Shown here one piece after another: positions 44,647 to 53,856 of a DNA stretch of 64,000 nucleotides. A program made the translations under genes and the position numbers. The stretch spans positions 181,414 through 245,413 of the forward strand of contig NZ_JAOQJC010000006.1 of the NCBI RefSeq assembly GCF_025567625.1, in the 5' to 3' direction. The notes below the pieces were generated by a model, which was given only the letters and a program-made list of their open reading frames with translations, was not told the DNA's origin and ran no database searches. Within the stretch, counting starts at the first letter, position 1. Every line of letters begins with the position of its first letter. Source of the stretch: Paenibacillus sp. J5C2022 (GTDB taxonomy: Bacteria; Bacillota; Bacilli; Paenibacillales; Paenibacillaceae).

Positions 44647-46284
44647 ATGTTTAGAAAAAGAAACGGATACACCCTGCTTCTGGTGCTCGCCATGACCATT
44701 TCATTGCTTGCAGGCTGCGCAGATAGCAAAAATGAGCCGAATAATTCCGGCGGCAACGTTGAAAACGGGTCAAATGCAGGCTCGAACAACGCTGGAAATG
44801 GCGGGAACAACGCTGAGGCTGACGGACTTTCAGGCCATCTGGTGACGAAGGACCCGCTTGAGCTGACGATTCATATGCACTTCGCCGACCGTGTCTCCTA
44901 TCAGGATGATTGGCCGGTATTCCAGAAGGCTGCCGAGCTGACCAATATCTCTCTGAAAGGAACGGCGCCAAGCAGCGCCACGAACAGCCAGGAGCTGTTC
45001 AACATTACGATGGCTTCCGGGGAGCTGCCGGATATCGTTCATTTCAATATGAAGGATGTATATGATAATTACGGTGTTGAAGGCGCATTCGAGCCGCTCA
45101 ACGATCTCATCGACGAGCATGCCCCCAACATCAAAGCGCTGTTCGAAGAACGTCCGGAGCTGAAACGATATGCTACCGCTTCAGACGGCAACATCTATTA
45201 CATCAACTTCATCCCTGACGGACAAGTGGCGAAAGGCTGGTTCATCCGCGAGGACTGGTTGGAGAAGCTTCAGCTCGAAGCGCCTAAAACCGTTGATGAG
45301 CTTTACACCGTGATGAAAGCGTTCCGCGAGCAGGACCCGAACGGCAACGGCCAGAAGGATGAAGTGCCTTACTTCGCCAGAGTGAAGTCCGCGGCTCTTG
45401 ATTTCCTTGTCTTCTGGAATGCGAACCGCGGCTTGTACCTTGCCGATAGCAAGATAGGCTTCGGACCGTATGAGGACGCTTACAAAACAGGCGTGCAAAA
45501 TATCGCTGAGTGGTATAAAGAAGGGCTGATCGATCCTGAAATCTTCACCCGCGGCTCGAAAGGCCGGGACATTATGCTGCGCGAAGACCGCGGCGGGATT
45601 ACGCATGACTGGCTGGGAAGCACAGCAGGCTATAACGATCTCTTGCAAGGCGAGCGGCCAGACTTCGCTTTCATGCCCCTGCTTCCGCCGGCAAGCATAG
45701 ACGGTCAGATGCGTGAAGAAACCAAGCGGGCGGAAGTAACATCCAGCGGCTGGGGCATCGCTTCCACGAGCAAGCATAAAGTAGAGGCGATCAAATACTT
45801 CGATTTCTGGTTCTCCGAGGAAGGTCGCCGTCTGATGAACTTCGGCATTGAAGGCGTGCACTATGACATGATCGATGGCAAACCGATATTCAAAGAGGAA
45901 TATCTGAATGCAGAGAATGGCACACTGGCCGCGCTGCAGGAAGACGGCGTGCAGATTGAAATCGGCTTCCATCAGAACTTTGATTATGAAAGACAATGGT
46001 CCAATGCCATTGCGCTGCAAGGCGAAGATATGTATACGAAAGCCAACGTGTTCATGGAGCAGTACCCTACACTTAGCTATGCCAATGAGGAAAGAGACCG
46101 GCTCACGACTTTAAAGAGCGCGATCGAGACTTATGTGGAAGAAATGTCGCAGAAATGGATTCTCGGCGCGGAAGACTTGACGGACGATTCGTTCGCCGCA
46201 TTCCAGAAAAGTCTGAAGAACATGGGCGTTGAGGAAATGCTTCAGCTTGAGCAGCAGGCGTATGACCGTTTCATGTCTCAATAA
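44647..46284 (+). CDS. Extracellular solute-binding lipoprotein of the LplA type
   Basis: 545 residues with a lipobox LLAGC (Cys at about 23), a long Asn/Gly linker (30-60), then an SBP family 1 body: LELTIHMHFADR, PDIVHFNMKDVYDNYGVEGAFEPL, SDGNIYYINF, and DPNGNGQKDEVPYF (a calcium-like D-x-N-G-N-G loop often found in these binding proteins). The size and motifs match LplA/YtcQ-type proteins used for oligosaccharides. Follows lplC-type by 22 bp with GGGAGGA. Confidence 0.92.
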   Translation: MFRKRNGYTLLLVLAMTISLLAGCADSKNEPNNSGGNVENGSNAGSNNAGNGGNNAEADGLSGHLVTKDPLELTIHMHFADRVSYQDDWPVFQKAAELTNISLKGTAPSSATNSQELFNITMASGELPDIVHFNMKDVYDNYGVEGAFEPLNDLIDEHAPNIKALFEERPELKRYATASDGNIYYINFIPDGQVAKGWFIREDWLEKLQLEAPKTVDELYTVMKAFREQDPNGNGQKDEVPYFARVKSAALDFLVFWNANRGLYLADSKIGFGPYEDAYKTGVQNIAEWYKEGLIDPEIFTRGSKGRDIMLREDRGGITHDWLGSTAGYNDLLQGERPDFAFMPLLPPASIDGQMREETKRAEVTSSGWGIASTSKHKVEAIKYFDFWFSEEGRRLMNFGIEGVHYDMIDGKPIFKEEYLNAENGTLAALQEDGVQIEIGFHQNFDYERQWSNAIALQGEDMYTKANVFMEQYPTLSYANEERDRLTTLKSAIETYVEEMSQKWILGAEDLTDDSFAAFQKSLKNMGVEEMLQLEQQAYDRFMSQ

Positions 46285-46306
46285 TCGATAGAGGAGGACA
46301 CCGAAC

Positions 46307-49054
46307 ATGAACCTTCGTTCCGCTTTATCCTTCATGCTGGTACTCGTCATCACGGCAAGCGTTGTCCTGTTTCCCGTCAAAACCGAAGCTTTCATTGAAA
46401 GGTCATTCTCCGATCCTGTAGAGATCGGAGAACCAGTTAGCTTGGTCTCCGTATTCGATAGCGCCTTCGGCGTCGAGAACGGACACGACGTGATGTATAT
46501 GACCAGCAGCGGGGCTCCTGGCGCATTCCATGTCATCGATCTGGTGACAGGAGAGGTGCTTCGCTCATTCACGCTAGAGGGAGTCATCGACTCCTTCTCT
46601 CATATTGCAGCCCCTGACGGCACGATCTATGTAGGCACATCAGATAGAGGAGGATTGTTCCGCTATTCCCCAGTTACCAAGCAGATGGTCAATGTGGGGG
46701 AGATGCCCGGACAACGGCAGCTGTACGGCTTATCGGTTGACGATAACGGCAATGTATACGGCGGATCGTACCCTGGCGGAAAAGTATTCAAGTACAATGA
46801 TGCGAACGGAGAATGGACAGACTACGGACAGATGGTGGACGGCCAGGAGTACGTCGACTCTACCGCTTATTATGAGGGCTTCCTGTACGCCGGCATCGGC
46901 ACGGTAGGCCATATTGTGAAGCTGGATGTGGCCACGGGCGAGAAATCGATACTCCCGCTTCCCGATGGCTACATTCAGGACGCATCGCTTGCCATCAAGC
47001 GGGTAGATATTTCAGGCCATTACTTATTCGCTTCCGTGAACGGAAGCTTGCATATTTATGATCTGCTGACCGAGTCCTGGACCGACGCCGTCTTTCCCAA
47101 TTACAAAGGTTTGAGGCTGGCCGAGGGTCTTCCAGGCAGTGATACTGTCTATTTCCTGCAAGACGGCAAGCTGCTTGAGCTTGACTTGAACACCTTAACG
47201 GCCGCCGATACGGGAGTCAGATACTCCTCCTTCCTTCGCAACTCCGAATGGGTACAAGTAGAAGGCGATCCGGAACTGCCAGGCTGGTCGCTTGCCACAG
47301 TGGGCTACTTCGGCAATGTAGTCTATATGAATCCTGCCACAGGTGTGACCAAGAGCAGGACATTCCCGGTGGAAGGCAAGCCGGTGGCGATTCGCATTAT
47401 GGAGAAAGGCCCCGACGGTGCGCTTTATATGAGCGGCTATCCCGGCGGGAAGGGCGCCAAATACGATCCCGCCACCGGTCAAACTGCCGTATTCGGCTTA
47501 AATCAGGCGGAAGGCATGGTCGCTATAGGCGATACACTGTACATGGGCATCTATCCGGAAGCCGAGATTATCGCCTACGACCCGACACAGCCAGACGGGT
47601 CGGCCATTACTTCCCTGTTCAAAATCGAAGGAGAAGACAGGCCGTTCATTATGACAACGGATCAGGAGAAGCTGTATATCGGCACGATCCCCGACTATGG
47701 GCTGTTAGGCGGAGCTTTAACGATCTACGATCCGACGACTAATGAACATGAGATATTCCACAATGTAGTATACAATCAAAGCATTGTGGGCCTCGCCTAC
47801 AGGGACGGCAAGCTTTACGGCTCCACCTCCATTCACGGCGGGGAAGGCATTAATCCAACGGAAACAGCAGCAAAAATGTTTGTGTGGGATTTATCGACGA
47901 ATGAAAAAACGATTGAGTTCACTCCCGACATTCCCGGCGCAACCACAGCTCCGACGATGATCAGCGGTCTGACATTCGGGCCGGACGGATTGCTCTGGGC
48001 AGCCGCCGACGGCACCCTGTTCGCTCTTGATCCGGACACTCTCGACATGGTTAAGCATGTCACCGTCGATGCCAGTGTGTCTCAGTATGGAAAGTGGCGT
48101 CCGGTATACTCCCGTTGGGGAGCTGACGGATTGCTCTATTCTACGCCGGCGGGACATCTGACCGTCCTTGATCCCGAGACGCTGGAATATGTCCGACTAG
48201 GCAAAACACCGGTCATGGCCTTGGGAGATGACGGGAACATCTATTACGGTATGGACGGTACCAAGCTGGCCATGATCGAAGTATCGGACGGTGTCACGAT
48301 CCCGGATGTGGAAGTGGCGATTCCGATCCCTAACTATGACTTCGAGCAATTCGTATCCGCTACGGATATTCCAGGCTGGGCAACGCTGTATCAATCGAAC
48401 GCGGACACTGAAGTTAGTCCCGAGAGAAGCAGCTCCGGCCAATACAGCTTGAAGATTGAGGATAACAGCCAGACCGGCACAGTCGCCGTAGGCTCAGATC
48501 CGTTCCCCGTACAGCCGGGCGTGGATTACACCCTCACCGCTGACGTATTTCTGCAAGAGGGAAGAACGCTGCTGTACATCGGCTATTATGATGAAGATGA
48601 CAAGGAGCTCGCCAAGTCCAGCGCACAAGTGACAAGCGGAGCAGGAGCATGGCAGTCGGTCACGATCAAGGGTACGGCTCCGGAAGGCGCGCATACCGCA
48701 AGAGTGGTTGCTTTCTGCTCGCAGTATTGGATGACGACGGCTTATTACGACAATATCCGTATGTCTTATACGCTTAGCGCGGATCAGGTGAATGCTGAGT
48801 TCCTTCAGGACCGCATCAACGAATACGCGGCATCCGGCCAGCTGCTGCACCCTCTGACGAAGAAGCTGGCGAATGCGTTAAAGGCGGCTGTACACCACCA
48901 GATGAAAGGCCATGATGAACAAGCGCAGCATCATCTAAGGCAATTGTTGAAGCACCTGACCGACACCGAGAACACAAATCTGATCAACGCAGATGCCATA
49001 CGCGTATTGCAGGCATCGAGCTATTATCTGATGCATAACTGGCAGAACGAATAG
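46307..49054 (+). CDS. Secreted beta-propeller protein with carbohydrate-binding-like and FIMAH domains
   Basis: 915 residues. Signal peptide 1-28; residues about 40-650 contain many blades of the G.IY.G.(Y)PGG.(V)F.YDP type, consistent with one or two propellers (PQQ/Vgb-like). About 660-800 is a CBM4_9-like beta-sandwich (PIPNYDFEQ, GWATLYQSNADTEVSPERSS, WQSVTIKGTAP). About 820-912 is a FIMAH domain (LHPLTKKLANALKAAVHHQM, DEQAQHHLRQLLKHL). It lies 22 bp behind the binding protein, so substrate recognition or lyase activity on the same polysaccharide is likely. Propeller folds in PL families (for example PL22, PL11) make a lyase possible; no catalytic residues can be assigned. Confidence 0.85.
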   Translation: MNLRSALSFMLVLVITASVVLFPVKTEAFIERSFSDPVEIGEPVSLVSVFDSAFGVENGHDVMYMTSSGAPGAFHVIDLVTGEVLRSFTLEGVIDSFSHIAAPDGTIYVGTSDRGGLFRYSPVTKQMVNVGEMPGQRQLYGLSVDDNGNVYGGSYPGGKVFKYNDANGEWTDYGQMVDGQEYVDSTAYYEGFLYAGIGTVGHIVKLDVATGEKSILPLPDGYIQDASLAIKRVDISGHYLFASVNGSLHIYDLLTESWTDAVFPNYKGLRLAEGLPGSDTVYFLQDGKLLELDLNTLTAADTGVRYSSFLRNSEWVQVEGDPELPGWSLATVGYFGNVVYMNPATGVTKSRTFPVEGKPVAIRIMEKGPDGALYMSGYPGGKGAKYDPATGQTAVFGLNQAEGMVAIGDTLYMGIYPEAEIIAYDPTQPDGSAITSLFKIEGEDRPFIMTTDQEKLYIGTIPDYGLLGGALTIYDPTTNEHEIFHNVVYNQSIVGLAYRDGKLYGSTSIHGGEGINPTETAAKMFVWDLSTNEKTIEFTPDIPGATTAPTMISGLTFGPDGLLWAAADGTLFALDPDTLDMVKHVTVDASVSQYGKWRPVYSRWGADGLLYSTPAGHLTVLDPETLEYVRLGKTPVMALGDDGNIYYGMDGTKLAMIEVSDGVTIPDVEVAIPIPNYDFEQFVSATDIPGWATLYQSNADTEVSPERSSSGQYSLKIEDNSQTGTVAVGSDPFPVQPGVDYTLTADVFLQEGRTLLYIGYYDEDDKELAKSSAQVTSGAGAWQSVTIKGTAPEGAHTARVVAFCSQYWMTTAYYDNIRMSYTLSADQVNAEFLQDRINEYAASGQLLHPLTKKLANALKAAVHHQMKGHDEQAQHHLRQLLKHLTDTENTNLINADAIRVLQASSYYLMHNWQNE

Positions 49055-49066
49055 ACAGCTACCAAT

Positions 49067-49104
49067 GAAGGAGCTCCTGCAGCGTGTTATGCAGGAGCTC
49101 CTTC
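49067..49104. terminator. Strong terminator after the propeller gene
   Basis: A perfect 15-bp stem, GAAGGAGCTCCTGCA with TGCAGGAGCTCCTTC, 8-nt loop, on the plus strand. It also faces the convergent genes. Confidence 0.85.
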
Positions 49105-49116
49105 TCACAATCTCGT

Positions 49117-49278
49117 TCAAACCCCTTTAATCGTCGCGAGCGGACTGCACTTGGCTACAACATCAGCCAGACGAGCACGAACTACGCTCTCAATAATCTG
49201 ATCCACATCCTTATAGGCCTGGGGCGATTCATCAATAATCGCTTCCAGTGCTCGATGATTGACAACAATCTCTGTAGC
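49117..49278 (-). pseudogene. rtcB: 3' remnant of an rtcB-type RNA ligase gene
   Basis: The minus strand encodes 53 codons with the C-terminal hallmark of RtcB RNA-splicing ligases: LEAIIDESPQAYKDVDQII, then VVRARLADVVAKCSPLATIK followed by GV and a stop. There is no start codon and the frame is closed by a TGA immediately upstream, so only the last seventh of a gene remains. It is squeezed between the propeller terminator and the next gene (ending at 49286). The match is read by eye from the conserved YKD-D-x-I and PLA-IKG pattern. Confidence 0.75.
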
Positions 49279-49285
49279 TCATATA

Positions 49286-50992
49286 TTACGCCAGCGTTAT
49301 GACCATAGATGCACTTATGCCTTCCGTCTTCACTTGAGCCAGCTTATATTCGCCGTTGCGATTGCCGTACGCCTCTTCGCTGATGACGATCTCACCATTA
49401 AAGCCAGCTTCATAGAGACTGTCGCCCAGCCGCACCCGGATTAGCTCCGCATCGCAGTCGATTGTCGCGGTATCCTGTCCATTGGTGACAAGGAGCGGCA
49501 CAGATGTATATACGGCTTGCACAGACGGATTGATCAGTTCCGTATCGATTGAAACCCCTTCCCGCCGCACATGATACACGAGCTTGACCGCCTCGCACCC
49601 TTCCATGCAAGAACCGCTGTATGTCACCTGAAAGGCGACATGCTCCCGCTCCTCCTGCAATACCTGCAGTTCGCTTCTCAACCCTTCGCCCAGCCGGCTC
49701 AAGTATTGCACTTCGCCGGACGGCTTCTGCCATCCCGGAGACAGACAGCCCTGCAGACGTCCGACGCCCTCTCCCACCCTGTAGCCGTCCCCTGACGATA
49801 ACGGTACGGACAAGCATAGCTCCGACGGCACGCCATAACGATGTATGCGGCCAAGGCCCGTTGCATCGTATTGCGGATCTCCGTTCGTGTCGATCTGCAG
49901 GGAGTAGCCGCCGGCGCTGGCGAATAGTTTATGGAAGTGGGGCGAGGTCTGCCTGACATACCCTCCTGTCTCCGCCGGACAAGCCATCTCGGGCACACCG
50001 GAATCGGAAGCGAACAGATACGCCAGCGCCAGGAAAGAGCCCATTGTGATCATATATTTGTCATAATAGCCGTACCCTTCGGTTCCCCACCCGCTGTCAA
50101 CGCTGTAACCGTTCCTGATATGATGTGGCGGGTCGGCATCCATCCAGCGCTGTACGGATTCCAGAGCAAGCCTGGCGCTTCTCTTGTGCATGCCGGCCAG
50201 CTCCGGCTTGCCCTCTTCCTCATATCTCCTCGCTTCGAATTCGCCGCATGCGGCCATAAGCGCCTCGTGGAACAGGTACTGATTGCTTCGGCCGCCGTAG
50301 GGACCTTCGAAGGCAGCGGATTGCATGTAGAGGCCGAACTGGCCGGCCTTGCGCAGATGTCGATCCAGCACTTCGTAGAATGGTCCGCGGTAACCATAGT
50401 GAAGCATCAGCATGATCTGACAGCGTGTCGTCAAATCATATAGCATGGGACAGCCGGGATCTCTATACATGCCGTTCTCATCGAACCGCTCCAATTGAAT
50501 CGGCCAATGCTCTGCGAAATACGCTTCCGTATCCGTCATGCCTTCCCGTTCCCTTACATATTCGCCCGCCATGCTGTATACGTTAATATTGTGCAGCTTG
50601 GACTCATCCTGCAGCTTCCCGATCACATACTGATACTGCTCGAACGGATCGATCGCGGTCAAGTCCCGGCGCCACTCTTCCAATCGTGCGTGTGTTACGC
50701 GATTCTTCATCACCGTATAGGCGATCATGATATCCTTCACCGCAAAGTCGGATTCGATGCTGCCGGACACTACCTGAAGCTCCCTGCAGCATGCCGTCAT
50801 CATGCCTTCCCACAGCTCTTGGCGATTCTCCATCCGCCCTCCGTCAATAAGGCAAGCCAGCACGCATGTCAATCTGGCATAAGACTGAATATCGAGATAG
50901 TCTCCGTTCCGTCTTCTCCTGAGAGTAAGCTGCTCATTCGTATACGCGCTCATTACCCGCTCCATCAAGTTCAAATACGTTTCCCTGCCCAT
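49286..50992 (-). CDS. Predicted polysaccharide lyase-like protein, family not recognised
   Basis: 568 residues, no signal peptide, so cytoplasmic or non-classically located. Residues 1-390 are helix-rich with aromatic/His clusters (YDLTTRCQIMLMLHYGY, GGRSNQYLFHEALMAACGEFE, GYSVDSGWGTEGYGYYDKYM), as in (alpha/alpha) toroids; about 390-565 is beta-rich (FKVTYSG-like, VRREGVSIDTELINPSVQAVY), as in heparinase II/III-type and related lyases. The start is an ATG at 50992, 8 nt after AGAGGGG. Together with the AraC regulator upstream and the LplBC importer it suggests a polysaccharide utilisation locus. No Tyr/His/Arg catalytic set can be proven. Confidence 0.6.
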   Translation of the reverse strand: MGRETYLNLMERVMSAYTNEQLTLRRRRNGDYLDIQSYARLTCVLACLIDGGRMENRQELWEGMMTACCRELQVVSGSIESDFAVKDIMIAYTVMKNRVTHARLEEWRRDLTAIDPFEQYQYVIGKLQDESKLHNINVYSMAGEYVREREGMTDTEAYFAEHWPIQLERFDENGMYRDPGCPMLYDLTTRCQIMLMLHYGYRGPFYEVLDRHLRKAGQFGLYMQSAAFEGPYGGRSNQYLFHEALMAACGEFEARRYEEEGKPELAGMHKRSARLALESVQRWMDADPPHHIRNGYSVDSGWGTEGYGYYDKYMITMGSFLALAYLFASDSGVPEMACPAETGGYVRQTSPHFHKLFASAGGYSLQIDTNGDPQYDATGLGRIHRYGVPSELCLSVPLSSGDGYRVGEGVGRLQGCLSPGWQKPSGEVQYLSRLGEGLRSELQVLQEEREHVAFQVTYSGSCMEGCEAVKLVYHVRREGVSIDTELINPSVQAVYTSVPLLVTNGQDTATIDCDAELIRVRLGDSLYEAGFNGEIVISEEAYGNRNGEYKLAQVKTEGISASMVITLA

Positions 50993-51031
50993 ATTCGACA
51001 CCCCTCTTTACTATCATTCACTAATGTCTCT

Positions 51032-53290
51032 TTAATTTTGCTGCTTGGCATACTGCCCTGGAGACTGCCCTACGTACTTGCGGAAAATGCGAATAAATGT
51101 ATTCGTATTGTTGCAGCCGACTCTAAGCGCCACATCCGCAATCTTCACCTGCTCGCTTCCCAAAATTTCCTTCGCCTTGCGAACGCGATGCTGATTCAGA
51201 TAATCCTTGAAGTTCTGTCCCGTGTATTGCTTGAACACCGTGCTGATATAACCTGGCGAGAAATGATGATGGCTCGACAAGTCGGTCAATGAAAGATCTT
51301 CATGATAGTGTTCATGAATATATTGAAGCAATCTCTCTACCAGATCGCTGTCGGCGCCTTCTCTCTCCCTGTTGATCTCGTCGAGCAGACACTCGAACCG
51401 ATTCCGTATGTTCTGCTGCCAGTTCGATTGCTGCGATTCCGGATGAATCTCATCCAGTTCGGCGTCTTCCCACTGCATGTCCTGCAGATTGGAGAGCTGC
51501 AGTATCCGCTCTATCGTCGCATGAATCGCCAGACCGAATCGTTGAAGCGATTGCTGCTGGGGCACCCGCTGCTTAAAGTTAATGTCGAACAAGCGGTCCA
51601 GAATGGCTGCGACCTCTTCCCGCTTGCCTTGCTGCACGCTGCTGATCAGATCACGCTCGGTATCGAGCGGATAGTAATACTGACCGCGCGGCGCAGTGTC
51701 TACATCGGAATAAGCGATAACTGTCCGCTTGTCCAGAAATGATCGGTACTCCAACGCTCGCACCGCGCTTATATAAGACTGGCCGATTTCCTCGAGCGCT
51801 TGTGCGGGGGCCCCTACTCCTGCCGTTATAGCAATGGTATATGAACTTTCGATCTTGCTCTCCGTGTAGATCAGAGCATGCTGTACTTCCCTCTTAACGG
51901 TATCCGTACACGACTCGTGCATCAGCACGGCGAACCGTTTAAAGTCCAGCGCCACAAGCTGGCAGTCTCTGCTTCTGCCCAGCTGCTCGTCTATAGCATG
52001 CATATGCTGAGATTTCATATCCAGCAGCGTGCTGCGTGAATAGATCGCATTAAGCTCCGTGTAATTAGACAGCTCTAGCACAACGGCCGTCCAAGGACTG
52101 CCAGGCAGCTGCAGTTGCAGCTTGTTCATTCTTGCCTCTATCTGTTCCGCCGTCAGCAAGCCATGCAGCATATCCCGCAGGAACATATCCTTCAGCGGCG
52201 CCCGTTCCTTCAGCATCATCGATTTCAACTGTTCATTGGCTCTGCGGATCTTCACCGCCGTCCGGCTAATGAACGCCATCTCATCCAGCCCTTCGTTGTT
52301 GTCGAAGCTGTTGAACATCGCCACGACGCGTCCGATGGGACGATACATCGTGCGGCTCAGCATATAGGCGGCAAGCATGCCCAGCAGCAAGCAGAGGAAG
52401 GTAGCCGCTCCAATGCCAATAAGCTGCGGCTGCAGATCGGCGAAGAAGGAGCGCTTCGGCACGGCGTATCCGTATTTCCAGCCCGGCAATATCACGGAGT
52501 TCGCTATATGCAACTGCAGCCCCTCATGTTCTGCCGTCATGAAGCTTTCCGCTACCGGGATGTCATAGTGCGCTATCGTCTCACCTAGCGAAGGATACTC
52601 TTCCTGCAATGTCGAGGCATATAACACCGCTCCTTCCGGATTGACGACATAGAATGCTTCTTCGCTCTCTCTGGATAGGCCAGGCATGATGAAGCTGTCG
52701 TAGAACGACGTGAAGAAGATCAGGTCGGGCCCTGTAAATTGCGGCGTTCGGGTGACAAAAGTCATCAGGAACCCGTTCTCGTCGCCGCCGCTTCCCTTGA
52801 TATATGCCGTCATTTCCTCATCAAGCCCGCTGTATCGGTTTTTCATCGGAATAATAATCTTTCGGGAATCCTCGAATGCCATCTCCTGATCGTAATAGAA
52901 TCTGCCAATCGTATTCTCCGGCTTGATGACCAGACTGTCTCCCGCCCTCGTCAGATCGATGCGAATGCCCAGATCGTAGAAGGTGGAGTTTAATTTCTCC
53001 AGCTCTTTGTACACCGTCGTAATATTGTAGTAATTATGCCGGTCATTTTGGACATAGCTTTTGACCGCCTGACTGGCTTGCAGCTGATGAATCAGGCTTT
53101 GGGCAATTTTGAAGCGATTGTCAAGCTGCTCCGCCATCCCGAGCAAGAAGCTTTCTTGCTTGTTTTTCAGCTCCAGGCCGACGATTTCCGTATTTTTATA
53201 TAGGAAGACGCCTGCAGCAATTAACGTATACAGCACTATAATTACCAGATACGCCGCCAGCAATTTCATGAAAAAGTGTTTTTTCCTCAC
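51032..53290 (-). CDS. AraC-family regulator with extracytoplasmic Cache-type sensor
   Basis: 752 residues. A TM helix at about 8-29 (KLLAAYLVIIVLYTLIAAGVFLY), an extracellular sensor domain (30-290), a second TM (about 285-310, ATFLCLLLGMLAAYMLS), a HAMP-like linker, a middle domain (380-540), and a C-terminal AraC HTH pair (DLSLTDLSSHHHFSPGYIST, VKIADVALRVGCNNTNTFIRIFRKYVG). This one-component layout is common in Paenibacillus next to sugar importers and typically reports extracellular sugar. The GTG at 53290 follows GGGGG at 6 nt. It precedes the lyase-like gene by 39 bp; with the LplBC importer it probably forms one regulon. Confidence 0.9.
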   Translation of the reverse strand: MRKKHFFMKLLAAYLVIIVLYTLIAAGVFLYKNTEIVGLELKNKQESFLLGMAEQLDNRFKIAQSLIHQLQASQAVKSYVQNDRHNYYNITTVYKELEKLNSTFYDLGIRIDLTRAGDSLVIKPENTIGRFYYDQEMAFEDSRKIIIPMKNRYSGLDEEMTAYIKGSGGDENGFLMTFVTRTPQFTGPDLIFFTSFYDSFIMPGLSRESEEAFYVVNPEGAVLYASTLQEEYPSLGETIAHYDIPVAESFMTAEHEGLQLHIANSVILPGWKYGYAVPKRSFFADLQPQLIGIGAATFLCLLLGMLAAYMLSRTMYRPIGRVVAMFNSFDNNEGLDEMAFISRTAVKIRRANEQLKSMMLKERAPLKDMFLRDMLHGLLTAEQIEARMNKLQLQLPGSPWTAVVLELSNYTELNAIYSRSTLLDMKSQHMHAIDEQLGRSRDCQLVALDFKRFAVLMHESCTDTVKREVQHALIYTESKIESSYTIAITAGVGAPAQALEEIGQSYISAVRALEYRSFLDKRTVIAYSDVDTAPRGQYYYPLDTERDLISSVQQGKREEVAAILDRLFDINFKQRVPQQQSLQRFGLAIHATIERILQLSNLQDMQWEDAELDEIHPESQQSNWQQNIRNRFECLLDEINREREGADSDLVERLLQYIHEHYHEDLSLTDLSSHHHFSPGYISTVFKQYTGQNFKDYLNQHRVRKAKEILGSEQVKIADVALRVGCNNTNTFIRIFRKYVGQSPGQYAKQQN

Positions 53291-53433
53291 GTCAATCCCC
53301 CTGTTCGCAATAGCAAGGAAGCGTTTCCACACGTTTTTTTCATTATAAACCATATTCCATGGCGTCTCCATACAAATAAGGGACGGAATCCCTTAGATTC
53401 CGCCCCTGCTGAAAACAGACGATTCCTTCTGCC

Positions 53434-53727
53434 TTAAATGAGCCGGACGATCTGAATTACGTTATCGCCTTGCGACACCTCGATAACATGGTGCTTGCTG
53501 TTATAGGTAATGACACCTTCGCCCACCTCGATAACCGGTGTCTCGCCAAGCCCATAGAACACATCGTCCGCGAGCGCTTCCATCACTTCGCCGCGCTCTC
53601 CCTGAGGCAGCGCGCTCCACTCCTCCTGTTCCATCTCGAAGAAGGAATAGCCGCGTTCAATCTTGCCCACCGCTTCCGTCAGCTCTTTCAATATATCTGC
53701 ATACTCCCGCGCATGTCTGACTCCCAT
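53434..53727 (-). CDS. Unrecognised protein, 97 residues
   Basis: Starts at ATG 53727 with AAGGGAGC upstream; an ATG at 53757 lacks a site. It has a helical N-terminal half (EYADILKELTEAVGKIERGYS) and a short C-terminal half with beta propensity (ITYNSKHHVIEVSQGDNVIQIVRLI). Strongly acidic in the middle, soluble, no Cys. The gene ends 141 bp from the AraC-regulator start and lies upstream of motA on the other strand. Coding is supported by the ribosome site and by composition; no family known to me. Confidence 0.7.
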   Translation of the reverse strand: MGVRHAREYADILKELTEAVGKIERGYSFFEMEQEEWSALPQGERGEVMEALADDVFYGLGETPVIEVGEGVITYNSKHHVIEVSQGDNVIQIVRLI

Positions 53728-53856
53728 ATGTGCTTGCTCCCTTCGAAAATGCGGCAAATTTGCCGCAGCTTCTTCTTTGCTATAACTTCAGAATACCCTT
53801 TTGACGATATAAATAAAAGTAGAGAAATGTCGAAAACGTACTGGACGGGGTGTATG

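Noticed and set aside
49286..50992. DUF2264 or heparinase II/III assignment for the lyase-like protein
   Set aside because: Overall layout is compatible but no diagnostic motif could be seen; family left open.
53470..53853. N-terminal extension of MotA from 53470
   Set aside because: Overlaps the opposite-strand small gene and lacks similarity to MotA; start at 53857 fits the family exactly.
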